Part shown: positions 12,025 through 23,895 of the stretch, one piece after another
How positions within the stretch are numbered: the stretch's first letter is position 1
How the letters are laid out: each line of letters begins with the position of its first letter
NCBI GenBank assembly: GCA_024195265.1
Contig: JAJLRJ010000004.1
Location: 41,559,488 to 41,623,487 of the forward strand
From: Dendrophyllia cribrosa
Taxonomy: Eukaryota > Cnidaria > Anthozoa > Scleractinia > Dendrophylliidae
Direction: 5' to 3'
DNA length: 64,000 nt
Notes under the pieces: generated by a model
What the model was told of the DNA's origin: nothing
The model's database searches: none
Seen by the model: only the letters and a program-made list of their open reading frames with translations
Program-made: the position numbers and the translations under genes

Positions 12025-15000
12025 TCGTGCGCCATGACCGAGAGCCAAATATTTTCCCGTCCGGTCCGACCTAACTCAGTCAATAAGTATTTTATAATAT
12101 GACTAGAAAGTAGAAGAATAGTCGTGCAGTGTGAGGTCGCTTGAATTCGAGCGGGGCCGGACGGCTTTTTCCGGACCGGCTTACGTCAACCCGTCCGGCC
12201 CCGCTCACGTCACCTTGCGATTCTATTTTCTGTAGGATTGCGTCAGCCGGGCCGTACGGTCATATTATAAATGAACTTATCATATAGCGAGCTGCGGCTG
12301 AGACAAATATGTGAAATTGACGACCTTCACAAAAACCCATACAGTAACAGGATGCATAACGCCAACTTCAAGAGATATTTAAGAAAGCGAAATACTTGCT
12401 TACCTCCCATACGCTTGCAAATGGCGTGTAATGTTGTTACGTTATTTCATTGAATCTGGTAAAATGGAGCTCTGATCGAGGTGGTATCAGAAGACGCCAC
12501 CTGTTATACAAACCCCTAAAGGAACCATATGCGTGCATGAAAAGATTGATATAGCTTTTTCGTAAACAAAAATCTGATAAATACCTTCTTTTTCTTTTTC
12601 TGACATTGAAATATAGGAAACTAAATGCCAAACAGATTCCCAAGGACGCCATACAGCACATGAAGACAAACACCGTCATAGACATGGTATATAACTCGTT
12701 ATGTTCACTGTGGCGATCCAATGGTGGACTTCCCCCTTGATCAGGCAAGTGAAAAAGCAATGCGAAAAAGACTTGATCAGCCGGAGGCTTCAAGCATAAG
12801 CATACATAACATTACTAATGTATAAGCAAAGAAACTACAAAGCACTATTCTACACACGGTACGGCCATGCCGAATCCAACACACATACATGTACGTACAC
12901 CCTATTACCCATCAAAGTGTGAAACCATGGACAGTAGTTTCGTCTTTTTGTTAGGGCTTCAGTAGGCATGGCCACGGAGCCCTTTAATTAACAATCATGC
13001 AAGTGCTCGTGGTCTGTAACCTTAATGCGTACTGTATTTAAGTATGTATTTATACAAATATTTAACTCGGTACTGAAGCAGTCAGTGCAGTCGGCGCATT
13101 CGTTACAGTCGGTACAAGTGGTCGATTAAGGAATTCTTTGGTTTGATAAGGAGGATTATCAAAATAACCCACCGCTTTGGTTCCACAAGTATCATCTATC
13201 CCTCTGAGAATCGTTATTAATAATTCTATAATAATGCTACTTTTAATATAAAAAAAGGTATCGTTAGTTTCTGTTTTTTTTTCTCGCGATTTGGGATTCA
13301 GAACGCGGCTTTAGATAGCTAAGGGTAGCAAAATTCCCTTGATATTGTCCCTTCATTTAAGCCTGGTTCACACTAGCGACATAACGACATAACGGCGAGG
13401 CTGATTTCCCTTTCGTAAACGGTCGATGCCATTTTTAACGGTCGATGCCATTATTAGCAAACGGTCGATGCCATTTTTAACGGTCGATGCCATCATTAGC
13501 ATTCATTAGTAACCAAGCCTTTTTGTAATGGTCGATGCTATTTTTCTCTAGTTTATGCCTGGATTGGGACGAAAATAGGATATCATTATTAGATAAAATT
13601 GGGCCTAGGTAAAGCGATTATTAGATCTAAGCTAGATTCGCGGTTAGGTAAGATTTAGGGTTAGGGTGACCCGTTATTGATATATACTAAGAAAAGCACC
13701 TTTTATAATTAAATTTTTCTTGGAATTGCCGGATCAACCCAGTGGTCTAGTGGTAAGAGAGAGATGTTAGCATGCAGAGGTTCGGGTTCGATTCCAGGTA
13801 ATTATATTCCATTTTTCTTTTTCTGATAGAAAAAATAATTCTAAAATTGGTGAAAATTTTTCTAAGTGTCGCTAAAATGGCAACGACCGTTTACGAAAGG
13901 GAAATGCGCAACGGCGAGGTCACGCAAATTCAAAACACGACGTATATCGATGTTCTATGTCACCAGTGTGAACAACACAACATAACGACATAATAGGGAC
14001 AGAATAACATGGACATAACGACATAAGGAAAAAACTGATTTTTTCTTTATGTCATTATGTCCATGTTCTTATGTTGTTATGTCGCTAGTGTGAACCAGGC
14101 TTTATACTATACAAAAAAGCAATTATATTAATTTGCAAACTTCCAAACTTAATAATAGTACAGTCAACTTTCTCTTAAGCGACCACTTTTTAAATAACCG
14201 CGTTTTGTTTCTCAGTCAAATACTGTTTCAAATTGATTTTTCTCTTAATCGACCACCTCCCTTAAGCGACCACTTTTTCCTGCACCAAGGCTGGTCGCTT
14301 AAGAGAGAGTGACTGTACTTAATACTTATAAAGAATGGAATGGTGAAAAAAATGGTTGTATGAATATCTTAATTTAATTTAGTTACCTTGCCATTCGAAA
14401 TCTACTCCAGGATATCCATCCAAGTCAGATTTCTGCACATCATGACTGCAGATAGCTTGAAACTTTGCCCCTGGTTCATATCATAAAAATTAGTTGAACT
14501 GTTTTCTCCATTTCTTTTTAACTTTCATGTTTTATGTTTTTATGTCACTGCCGGTCGGTTGCTATGTTATCATGATAGCGATTATTGCGATCCACTGACT
14601 GTTCACTTATGTCCAGGCTGCTTCTGTAAGCGGACACTCTCGGAAAACAGAAAAGAAAAATGTCCCGTGTCTGGAGCTGCCACTTATGGAAATGATCCTC
14701 GCAAGAGGAGAATTCAAACAACGATGAAGTCACTCTTGACCTATCAGTCTATTGCTCCATTCACACCAAAGGTTAAACATGTTCAAATGTTGTTTAATTT
14801 AACAACGTTTTTAGCCTCTATCTTGAACGTCTCAAACTAGCGGCTCATGTGTTAAAAGGAGCGCGTTTACTATCATTTAACATTTTTCATAAAGAATATC
14901 AGCTGAGTAGTATACCTTTCAGTTGAGAGATTTCAAACACTCCCGATCTGTCGCCTTTGTCATTGACTTTTACAAAACTCTAAAAAGAAATGATTGAAAT

Positions 15001-18000
15001 CATGTTAAACATTTTTCAATGGTTTTAACAGCGTAGCAGAAAATACAGTGTGGCTTTTAACCAATTTTCCAATTCTGAAGCTTGTTTCAGATTCATGCAG
15101 GAATTATATTACGATTTTAGTGATTTTATGTACAAAACATAAACGGGAGTTTGTTATTAGGTGAAACAAAAAAGCAGTCGATTGGTGAAAAATGCGGTAG
15201 AACGCTCAAATTTCATCCACTGTTTTGCTTATTGTTTTCTAGAAATACAGAACCATACACGAGAGATCCACGGACGTTAACGCACTGTACAGATTATGTT
15301 TTGTATCATTCCGAAACTGCCAATGAGAACACAAAATAAAGAAAGCAAGGCCGAGAAGTGATATCATTGTAGAAACCAAGTTTTGGTTTATTACAAGATA
15401 ATTGATATGCCTATGACTCTGTAATAGTTTCAATATCAATTATCAATATCAATTATCTTGTAATAAACCAAAACTTGGTTTCTACAATGATATCACTTCT
15501 CGGCCTTGCTTTCTTCATTTTGTATTCCAAATTGTCAGATGGCTCTGGATTTTGCCAATGAGAAGTTTACTAATTATTGGGAACGGCGTGGCTTGTTTCG
15601 CTATATTTAGACGAGTTATTATGGGCTATTGTGGATCCATTTTAATGAAGTTTAAGGACACCGTGTTTACTGTTTGCTTTACTGACAACTTTTGGTTTAT
15701 GAGTTTGATCATCCGTTTAATTAGCAGTCACTTAAAATATGGATAAGTTAGGGGACTAAATTATCATGCGCAGTACGAATACCTCCAGACCCAATCGGTA
15801 GTTTAGTTTGTATTGTCAAGGGAGAGTATCTTGAGACCAGACTTAACTGCTTTATGAGCGCTGTACGTGTAACACTCACCGTTACACCGAGGAATTCTGT
15901 CGCCAAAAGGTTTTCTTTCAACAGATCTGTGAAGGTTTTGTTCCCAAATGGCACAGTATCCAGGTTAACGTTGGGACCCAGTTCTTGCGCGGTGCTGTTC
16001 AGGGCGAGGGCGACTAGCCATGCTGCATCGTACGCAAACCCTTTGTAGTCAGTGTCAGTCACGTTTGACAGCCGGGCTTGTTTAATAAACTTAGAATGGA
16101 ATTTATTTGGCGTCTGTTGATGAAATAAAAATGAGAGCATTCTTATTCTAATGTTTGTTAGGCCGTCTGTTTTTGGGTCAGCGGTAATTTGCATTCTATC
16201 AGCATTGCGTACACAGAACTCCTTCGTTTTCTCATCAAGATGACTGTAATTTTCGCACAAAGTTTTGGAAAAACTTAATGAAACAGAGTTCACCCAGTTT
16301 TCGTTTTGTCTTGCCAAGCTCTTTCCAAAATGAATCATCAATTGATACATAATGCGAAAATAAAATGTGTAATTTATCTTGTAACTTCGCTTTCTTCTAC
16401 AAATCGTTAAATTCATTTGAAAAGAAATTCAAAACCCACAATCGTTCATTTCGCCCATTCTCACCATCCCAGAGACGGTAATCCTATTCGAGTTACTAAG
16501 CCACATGTAGTTAATCTGAAGAATTCCTTTTGCTCCTTCGTTGACCTCCTCTGGCGTACAAGTTGTTCCAAAGCGCGTCCTTTTCCACCAACCGTACGAG
16601 TCAGGAGTATGAATCACCCAAGCGTATTGACGACCATGCATCTTTTGTTTGTAAATCTGCCGAGTGAATACTTGGCATGACTATTAGTTAGTTGATCGAA
16701 AATGTTCAATAGGTGGACATAAAAAACATGAAAAAACACTAAAGCGCGTACTCTAAAGAGGCGGTCTTAAGGTCTGTAAAGAGTAATGGCGCTAGATTGC
16801 CTAATCATCGTGGTACAAGAGGGTGCGGGGGTGTTGCAACCGCTTTCCCCTCTTGGGATTTTTGCGGTATTACAATATAACCTGAGATGTGCCCTATAAG
16901 ATAATGGTAAATATTATTGGTCATAGCGCTGCTGGGGATCCGTCACGTCATCCAAACTGTTGGCCAATATAGCCGCACCATTTTCGTGCTTTAAGAAAAC
17001 ACGTGGAGCCACCTTAAGGCAGGGTTTTATTTTTTTAGTTTACATGGACACGTTTTCACACCAACATTATTTCACAGTGTCAAACACCGCCGTGTAAAGG
17101 GAAGGCGTGGAGGTGTATCGAATGCAACGCAATTAAAACACTGTCTTAACTCACAATGCAATCTTCATGCACCTTTTTTATATTTTCGGATTTTTTTCTG
17201 TTTGATCAGGTATTTTGAAATTTACGACAATTCTAAATGCGAATGCGTATGTCGTTATCGCGTTAAATGTTCTACGTCAGTAGTATCAGCCTTACTTTAC
17301 ACTGATTTTATCTCTAGTTTTGACTGACTAGATCTTCTCCAGATCCTACGTACACCAGCAGCATTTTTGTTCGCGGTTCTTTGCTTCTTATTTGCTTTAA
17401 ATGCGTATGTATTTTCTTCAGATAACACAAATCCTTACATATTAAATATTAAAGTGAAGTTTATTATTTAGGATGTCTTGCCTTATTTTTAGATCATTTT
17501 TTTTTTCGCCCTGCGCAGAGCTACACCAATAGACTTTTCTTAATTTATCACTAAATCTTATTTAGTCTGCATTAACTTTTTTGCTAAATTCTCCCCGGTC
17601 TCTCTCAAGTTCTAGTGAATTGTAGTTCTATTTTGATTAAACTACATTGAGCTTTGAGCAGAAATAAAGGGTTACCTCGCACATGGTTCTTGTTGATGCG
17701 CTGAAGAAGCCAAATATAACTCTTGCATCAATATCCTGTAGACAGATACGGAAATAATTGACAATAACTATTTTCCCGAGATAATTTACTACGAGTCGTT
17801 AAGCCTTAAAATGAAATTTAAATTTACAATTCGGTAAGATAAAATGTTAGTATTTTTTTTGTCATTTATAAAAAGGAAAAAAATACTGACATTTAAATGG
17901 AGTTGAATTATAGTTTTAAAGGAGCAGGTTCTCCTTATTGCTCTTATTGACCATTGCGGATTTTATCTCATGTTTAGGCCTCACTGTAAGAGTAACATTT

Positions 18001-21000
18001 TCTTTACAGTGGATCCTGAAAGAAACTTTCATTGATATTTTTTACATTAACTTTATTTAGCCTTAGTTATAAAGCTACGAGATTTACACTGGCGCCACGG
18101 TTCATTAAGGAACCATTACGATATCTAATTTTGAGCATTTGAGATCGCTTCGGACTCGAAGACTACAATCATAAACAAAAGTGTTGGTATTGAGAAGGTT
18201 AAAAGTAGATTTTACTATTCAATTCTTTCTCTCTTCTACCTCCTGTTGGTAATGATTAAACTTTTTTTAATATGAAATTTTTGGCTGAGGGGGGAAGTGA
18301 AGGCGACTCAGACTATTAACAGATGATCATTATACCCCACCGTGATGCAAGGGGGGGGTGGAGGGGAGGGGAGTGGAGGGGGGGAGTGGAGGGGGGGAGT
18401 GGAGGGGGGGAGTGGAGGGGGGGGAGGGGGGGTGGTTGCAGCCTCACACTTGGGTTTTTGCAGTGTTACAATTTCGGAAATATTTTACCTCTAATAGATA
18501 GCCTGTGATGTGCTCAACAAGATATGGTAAATAAAATGGGTTTTGGCGCTGCTGGGAGTCCGTGGCGTCATCCAAAATGGCCACCATTTTGGATTTCACT
18601 AAAAATTCAATTAATTTATCGAAGAAATATGGAAATTGCACATAGTTTTTGCTGGAGTAATAAAATATGATACAATTGAACATTTTGCTGCTTTTGGTGG
18701 CGTTTTATATCTTTTTTTTTACCTAAAGAAGGTGAAAAACACCTTGATCTCATGCTACTTATGATGTCATATCTCGTTACCATAGCAACCAATTGTCGCC
18801 AAACTTTACCAAAATGTGTCTTAAGGATAAATGAACAGCTACTGAAGACGGCATTTGCTACCATCAAATGCTTTTGAACAAATTGGAGAAAAACCTTGAA
18901 AAGGGTTGGTGGGGTGGCATTTAGCTGATTGCCTTAGCATTGGACTTTCCGTGTTTCTTATATGTGTTTCATTTACCTTTAGATGTTTTATTTGGCTCTT
19001 TGGATCTGATAAAAAGCTTCCATACGATATCACCTCAATATTATTTGTTTTGCATTCCTCTCTGAGACTTGTTGCTGCCTGTATGTTATAGAAATTAAAA
19101 TGTTATGCGTTTAGGCATTAAAAACGAATACAAATAGGAAATACATTATTGGGAATTAGCTATGATGATAAGGAAAGCAGCTTACTCACAGGCTAAGATT
19201 TATCTATTTGAGTAAAATCTAGCTTAGAATTGAAACGAACTGTTTTTATTGTTAGAAACTTTTGTAGATAAGAGTTTCATTCTTTTGGGACGTGCATTGA
19301 AAGTAATTCATTTTACGCAGTTTTTAAAATTAACTGCGTGTTTTCCAAAGAAATTTTAGCAGAGTGGTTAATATGAAAACCTAATTAAGTCGATCACAAA
19401 GGTTTAATGCTGACCGTGCTGACACTTTTCACCCCTACCCCTACCCCCCTCTCCCTGATTTAGATAGTACTGACGTGCTGGTTAAAACTAAGAAATGGTA
19501 CTTACCGATATAAACAGCTCTCTGCTCTGGTACAGTATGGCTACTCTGGTCCAGTTAAACTTTTTTGCAATCGCGATAAACGTACGGTTAGCAGCGGATA
19601 ATGCTGGTACCGTTCTGAAGAAGTACGGGAAAATGGATTTGTCGGAAAGTTTACCAGAAGCGGCTGCTGGAGAAACCTATAGAGTGAAGAGAATCGAAGG
19701 AATTGTAAAGCAAATGCACAATTAAGTACAGTTGAAGCTCCCGAACACGGACACCCTCGAGAAGTACACAGGGTTGAGTTTGTTGTTAGTTCTCATCCTT
19801 GCTCCCAGGGTTTTTTCTCCGGGTTCTCCGGTTTTTCCTCCCTCATCAAAAACTAACATTTCTAAATTCCAATTCGACACTGGAATTCGAGGGCTACAGG
19901 CTTGTCAGTCACATGACTGTTAAGTGTCACCCTCGTTTAACAAAGTTGATTTATTTATTTTTATTTTTATTTAAAGTGTCGGTAAACTGGAGCCGGCTGA
20001 TTACGGGAATGATTCTCGTAAGAGGAGAATTCAAACGGGTTTTGTCAAGGCGGCCGTAAGTAGAGCTGTCCATTTACTAGAGTGTCAGCTCAGAGAGCTT
20101 CGACGGTATTAAAAATTTTAAGGTATACTGACGAGACTCTGATTATAAATATGACAACGTAATGTGCCATTTCCCCAAAAATTATCATGAGTCTTACCTT
20201 AACGGGCCCTTATTTTTTTATCAACAAGGAGTAAGCTCAAAAGCTAAGAAAACTTAGGTATTAACCTGAATGATATTGTAGTACTTGGCAGTCGCACCAG
20301 CAGATTCCGCAACATTGGAGCGCGAGGGACCGATAATAAGACGAACTTGTCTCTCTCTCAAGAAATCGTTGAACACTTTGTTACCAAGGCCAGTTTCGCC
20401 CTATTGATAAAGAAAAGTGATGACAGATGAGTTCTAAGGCAAAGGGGACAAGGCAGATAATTTCTAAGCTCGCACCTGGCCTTGTAGCTCAGTGCATGGT
20501 AGGGCGTTTGCACCGGAATCGCAAAGGTCATGGGTTCGAATCCCGTGGAGACCTGAAAATGTTTTTCAGGCTCAAATCGCACCTTCTTCAGTTGATGCAA
20601 AATTGCGATGATCTCTTTCTCTTTAATACTTCTATACAGTTGAATTTCCATTCATAGTTGCGTACTCCTGTCTCCTTACAAATGCAAAAGTGGTCAACTT
20701 TTTTTGTATTCGTTTTTTTTTTTCATACATGCCGTGCATTTTTAGCTGTGCCTGATCATAGTTAAATGGCCTGATATACATATTGTTCACACACTTTTAA
20801 CTGAAGCTAACAATTTTAAACTATTGGTAGTTATAAATTCCCGACTTACTCGTGTATCACGAGCAATCAGTTCTAATCGGTACCCTTTTAGAACATCGTT
20901 TCTGGAGTTGATATCTTCAAACGCCATTTTGATGGCCACAGGTATCCCAGCTCCCCACCAGGCTCGTCTTCCAGTTATCGGTGCCATAGATCCTATTTTC

Positions 21001-21110
21001 AAAGCCTTCTCCTGTGGCACGGGTATCTGGCTCAAGTTCGCCGCTAACAAGCAAATAATGCCTTGTGAAACATATGTGAAAACGATAAGTCTCCTTTGAA
21101 CAGATGCCAT
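9295..21110 (-). CDS. GABA-B-type metabotropic receptor (class C GPCR), 3' incomplete
   Basis: A multi-exon gene assembled from GT-AG sites with matching phases: 20850-21110, 20266-20400, 19506-19676, 18977-19078, 17676-17735, 16465-16656, 15880-16113, 14916-14979, 14387-14470, 12585-12735, 11738-11858, 11107-11214, 9814-9936, 9295-9478. Together they give 1990 coding bases (663 codons plus one base). Order: signal peptide, periplasmic-binding-like Venus-flytrap lobes, then TM1-TM5. There is no Cys-rich linker before TM1, which separates GABA-B-type from metabotropic glutamate receptors. Strongest landmarks: [11 protein letters not shown] before TM2, FSKTWRVH after TM3, [16 protein letters not shown] after TM5. 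The last two resemble the vertebrate GABBR2 versions more than GABBR1. GABA-B receptors signal through Gi/o as dimers. Ligand choice here is unknown, since invertebrates carry many divergent paralogues. TM6, TM7 and the tail are missing from the model. Confidence 0.9.
9814..9936 (-). CDS. GABA-B-type receptor exon 13 (TM4)
   Basis: 41 codons, acceptor TTTTTTAG, donor GTAAGT, phase 0. It begins IIKD and includes TM4 ([16 protein letters not shown]) followed by LDPFQKK, the equivalent of VDPL in other GABA-B receptors. Confidence 0.88.
10249..10515. repeat. Hairpin repeat in a receptor intron
   Basis: AACAACTATTCAC at 10249 is mirrored by GTGAATAGTTGTT ending near 10323, with GGTGGGTA/TACCCACC nested inside. 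The block continues to about 10515 with a second TATACTGAAACAGTGG-like motif in inverted orientation. Non-coding; probably a MITE. Confidence 0.55.
10936..10997. repeat. (CAGA)n microsatellite in a receptor intron
   Basis: ACAGACAG repeats with single-base interruptions, between exons 12 and 13 of the GABA-B-type receptor. Confidence 0.9.
11107..11214 (-). CDS. GABA-B-type receptor exon 12 (TM3)
   Basis: 36 codons, acceptor CACTAG, donor GTAAGA. It contains [22 protein letters not shown]3 and the intracellular KTWRVH motif typical of GABA-B receptors. Confidence 0.9.
11738..11858 (-). CDS. GABA-B-type receptor exon 11 (TM2)
   Basis: 121 bp, acceptor TCCTTAG, donor [22 protein letters not shown] begins TM2; the segment ends VHLCK, the Cys at the start of TM3 that pairs with extracellular loop 2 in class C receptors. 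Confidence 0.9.
11945..12089. mobile_element. Palindromic MITE in intron 10
   Basis: ACTTATTGACTGAGT at left and ACTCAGTCAATAAGT at right enclose long complementary arms (GGACGGGAAAATATTTGGCT against AGCCAAATATTTTCCCGTCC). The centre is GCGCAGCG-rich. A second, smaller inverted repeat (GGGGCCGGACGG / CCGTCCGGCCCC) follows at about 12150-12210. Confidence 0.7.
12585..12735 (-). CDS. GABA-B-type receptor exon 10 (TM1)
   Basis: 151 bp. GGSPPLDRH directly precedes TM1 (about 22 hydrophobic residues around [18 protein letters not shown]), as GGSPP does in vertebrate GABBR1. It ends in a basic loop KRKR at donor GTATTT. The boundaries could be off by one base. Confidence 0.85.
13359..14102. mobile_element. 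~740-bp non-autonomous TIR element in intron 9
   Basis: AAGCCTGGTTCACACTAGCG at left is the exact inverse of the right end CGCTAGTGTGAACCAGGCTT. Inside are four repeats of CGGTCGATGCCATT (about 13420-13490), a tRNA-like segment and subterminal ATAACGACATAA repeats. No transposase. Confidence 0.85.
13738..13800 (+). repeat. tRNA-derived SINE-like head
   Basis: AGTGGTCTAGTGGTAAGA resembles a tRNA A box and GGTTCGATTCC is a perfect B box about 30 bases later. The first part resembles tRNA-Glu (GTGGTCTAGTGGTTAGGA). Acceptor-stem pairing is poor, so this is a pol III-derived repeat, not a working tRNA. It sits inside the TIR element at 13359-14102. Confidence 0.6.
14159..14318. mobile_element. 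160-bp MITE, TACAGTCAA... termini
   Basis: The ends TACAGTCAACTTTCTCTTAA and TTAAGAGAGAGTGACTGTA are inverted, with internal copies of TAAGCGACCACTTTTT. Terminal CAGT next to TA fits the Tc1/mariner type. It lies just left of exon 9. A related family is at 34502-35362. Confidence 0.7.
14387..14470 (-). CDS. GABA-B-type receptor exon 9
   Basis: 84 bp, two bases plus 27 codons plus one base, so it joins both neighbours in frame. It encodes the last strand of the binding domain ending in DFEWQG. Acceptor GAACCAG, donor GTAACT. Confidence 0.8.
14916..14979 (-). CDS. GABA-B-type receptor exon 8 (64 bp)
   Basis: Acceptor TTTTTAG, donor GTATAC, starts in phase 0 and ends after one base. It encodes [16 protein letters not shown], the strand-turn-strand that follows FxGVxG in class C binding domains. 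Confidence 0.82.
15331..15523. repeat. Long near-perfect palindrome in intron 7
   Basis: Arms of about 78 bp (15331-15408 and 15446-15523) are almost exactly complementary, from ACAAAATAAAGAAAGCAAGG to its reverse, with a 37-base centre carrying further ATATCAATTATC repeats. No terminal motif typical of a known MITE was recognised. Confidence 0.85.
15880..16113 (-). CDS. GABA-B-type receptor exon 7
   Basis: 78 codons, acceptor CAACAG, donor GTGAGT. It contains [15 protein letters not shown], the conserved lobe-2 helix, and [10 protein letters not shown]. Two NxS/T sites (LSNVTDT, LNSTAQ) and FGNKTFT are in the extracellular domain. Confidence 0.9.
16465..16656 (-). CDS. GABA-B-type receptor exon 6
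   Basis: 64 codons beginning [14 protein letters not shown], equivalent to YKERLFGKKYVWF of GABBR1, then SYGWWK and [12 protein letters not shown] of lobe 2. Acceptor TCGGCAG, donor GTGAGA, phase 0. Confidence 0.88.
16830..16990. repeat. Dispersed repeat shared with 18430-18620
   Basis: Both stretches carry TTTTTGCGGT/AGTGTTACAAT, CCTGAGATGTGC or CCTGTGATGTGC, AGATAATGGTAAAT, and GCGCTGCTGGGGATCCGT. The second copy follows a G-rich block. Both are in introns of the GABA-B-type receptor gene. Confidence 0.5.
17676..17735 (-). CDS. GABA-B-type receptor exon 5 (60 bp)
   Basis: Exactly 20 codons, [20 protein letters not shown], with acceptor TCTACAG and donor GTAACC. It matches the conserved DARIIVG...FCE strand and helix of GABA-B receptors. 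Phase 0 on both sides. Confidence 0.85.
18351..18434 (+). repeat. G-rich minisatellite, GGGGGGAGTGGA units
   Basis: About 80 bases almost devoid of C on the + strand, made of tandem AGTGGAGGGGGG units. It could fold into G-quadruplexes on the non-template strand of the receptor gene, which is transcribed leftward. It is the left part of a dispersed repeat. Confidence 0.85.
18977..19078 (-). CDS. GABA-B-type receptor exon 4 (short)
   Basis: 34 codons, acceptor ACATACAG, donor GTAAAT, phase 0 at both ends. It encodes an amphipathic helix ([16 protein letters not shown]) and [14 protein letters not shown], aligning with the SFFSDP segment of vertebrate GABBR1. It lies inside a longer spurious reading frame. 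Confidence 0.8.
19506..19676 (-). CDS. GABA-B-type receptor exon 3
   Basis: 57 codons, phase 0 to 0, acceptor CTATAG, donor GTAAGT. It carries [11 protein letters not shown] and [13 protein letters not shown], the typical sequence of class C lobe 1 crossing to lobe 2. Confidence 0.9.
20266..20400 (-). CDS. GABA-B-type receptor exon 2
   Basis: 45 codons, phase 0 to 0, acceptor TCAATAG, donor GTTAAT. It encodes the lobe-1 segment with [13 protein letters not shown], the equivalent of the GCSS loop in GABBR1, followed by AKYYNIIQ. Confidence 0.88.
20478..20556 (+). repeat. tRNA-derived SINE-like element in intron 1
   Basis: TTGTAGCTCAGTGCATGGTA is A-box-like and GGGTTCGAATCCC is a good B box with its T-arm palindrome. 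The acceptor stem does not pair properly and no clean anticodon arm is found, so I prefer a SINE head over a functional tRNA. It lies antisense to the receptor. Confidence 0.6.
20850..21110 (-). CDS. GABA-B-type receptor exon 1
   Basis: 87 codons from an ATG with A at -3 and G at +4. A hydrophobic signal peptide (about residues 7-24) precedes the first lobe of the ligand-binding domain, marked by IGSMAPITG and the amphipathic [16 protein letters not shown]. It ends in DTR before GTAAGT, phase 0. Confidence 0.88.
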
Positions 21111-22217
<1,107 letters not shown>

Positions 22218-23644
22218 AGTAAATTTTAAAAAAATTGCCAATTTCGGGCACGGATAGTCTTTTTGCATTAAGGTAAAAAATATCATGTGATTTTCTTTTA
22301 GCCAAAGTTAACCGCAACCTTGCCACATTTGCAGTTTCCTTTTTGTCAAAATTATGACGCCATCACACACGCTAAATCCAGTTTGATGATATACTTTTGG
22401 TGATTGCTAGGGCTAACAATATCAACTAAATGAGTTTTGGTGGCTTTTTGCAAAAATTCGTCAATTTCCAAGGAACCATTCGATAGGATTTTTGAAATTT
22501 GGCAGGAAAATACTTCAGACAACTATCAAGTAGGCTATGAAAAAAATAATAATTTGTTATAAATCTCTCTTTTAAAAATTATAAAACCAGTGTAAACATT
22601 TTTCTGAATTTGTTGCTGGCAACTGAGGATAAAGTAAATCTATCTATTTGATTTTTTACAAATGATCAGAACCTTATTTTAAAAGCTGGTTTATATCCAG
22701 CCGTGTTGCCATGACAACGTCACATAAGTCAACCGAACTAACAAATAGAAATGAGATGGTAAAAAAACGATGGTAAATAAGGCACAGTTAAGGTCGCGGA
22801 GGATACCTGGTATGAATAAATTCATAAGGCAAAATTTTGGCAGGGGTGTCACTTTTAAAAGCTTTATATCTTGGGCCTTTAGAACGTTAAAACTTGACAG
22901 ATATGTTGGAAAATAATGGGAGTTCACCCGTACTTTTTATATTCAATGAATCACGCTTTACGGTAATGCTGTATATAATGTACGTAAGTTAAAATTTGGA
23001 AAAACGTGATTTTGTGCCCAAGTTTGCTCCTCGAGAAGAACACAAAGCAAGTTGATTTTATCCCTTACTGATCCTTCAAAACCTCTATTGTGTCATATCT
23101 GAAGCCGATTTTAATTAAAAGTAATTAGCTTTCAAAGAAGTAAAATTGTCCGTGTTAGAATTTGAAGCTCATATCTTTCCTTTGAAAGCCTATTTAAAAA
23201 ATTTGAGTCAGATATGGCAATCAACAATACAGTGGTTTAAGGTTATCAAGTTTCATTGTTGCTAAGTTTGAGCCTGCTTAGCAAATTAGGCTCTGAACCA
23301 TGCCTTAACATGCTCGAGTCCACGCTGAATTTGATTCTTGGACACAAAATTGCTTGTTTTTATGCTTCCGAAAGCTTCCCGAGCAAACACAAATGCAAAA
23401 TTATATTTATGGTAATTTTGCTAATTTTAATCCACGGGCTATCGTCAACATTTCATGAAGAAAGAACAGTGCGCTGTAAAGTAGGGTATTATACCAGACA
23501 GCGCTTTGCACGTGTAATTATTGATGCAGAAACATTACGGAGCCTGTTCGTGAATATTTCGCGCATTTTCGGTGTCAGCCGTCGCACTTACTGCATACTC
23601 TTTTTATAAATACATCCTGATGAGCGGAACCTGTCCCCCGCAAC

Positions 23645-23895
23645 CTTAAAGGGACACTATCTCGCCGAAATAGAAAATTTCGTTTACGTAGCTTATTTCC
23701 ACGTTATATCGCCAAATGTCACCAAATATACAACTTAGTTGTATAAAACTACTCTAAAGAGCAAAACAAAAGCAGTAGTCTGGAGATAAAGTGCAGGATT
23801 ACAAGGATTGAAGTGGATTACAGTTCATGAAATTTGATTTATTGATGGGTGCTCAGAAATCAAACCTGCCATTCTTGTGAAATTGCAATTCTTGT
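23645..23895. repeat. Dispersed repeat, copy 1 of 2
   Basis: Collinear with 29088-29520. Shared blocks are CACTATCTCGCCGAAATA / CACTGTCCCGCCGAAATA, CCAAATATACAACTA, TGGAGATAAAGTGCA, GGATTACAGTTCA and GCCATTCTTGTG. No coding content. Confidence 0.6.

Noticed and set aside
13738..13800. Possible tRNA-Glu gene
   Set aside because: The anticodon arm is not formed and the 3' half runs into AT-rich tail; treated as tRNA-derived repeat.
18444..18683. Minus frame in the receptor intron ([12 protein letters not shown])
   Set aside because: It falls in a dispersed repeat shared with 16830-16990 and has no splice-compatible link to the receptor.
20478..20556. Possible functional tRNA gene
   Set aside because: A and B boxes are good, but the acceptor stem and anticodon arm do not pair convincingly; SINE head preferred.
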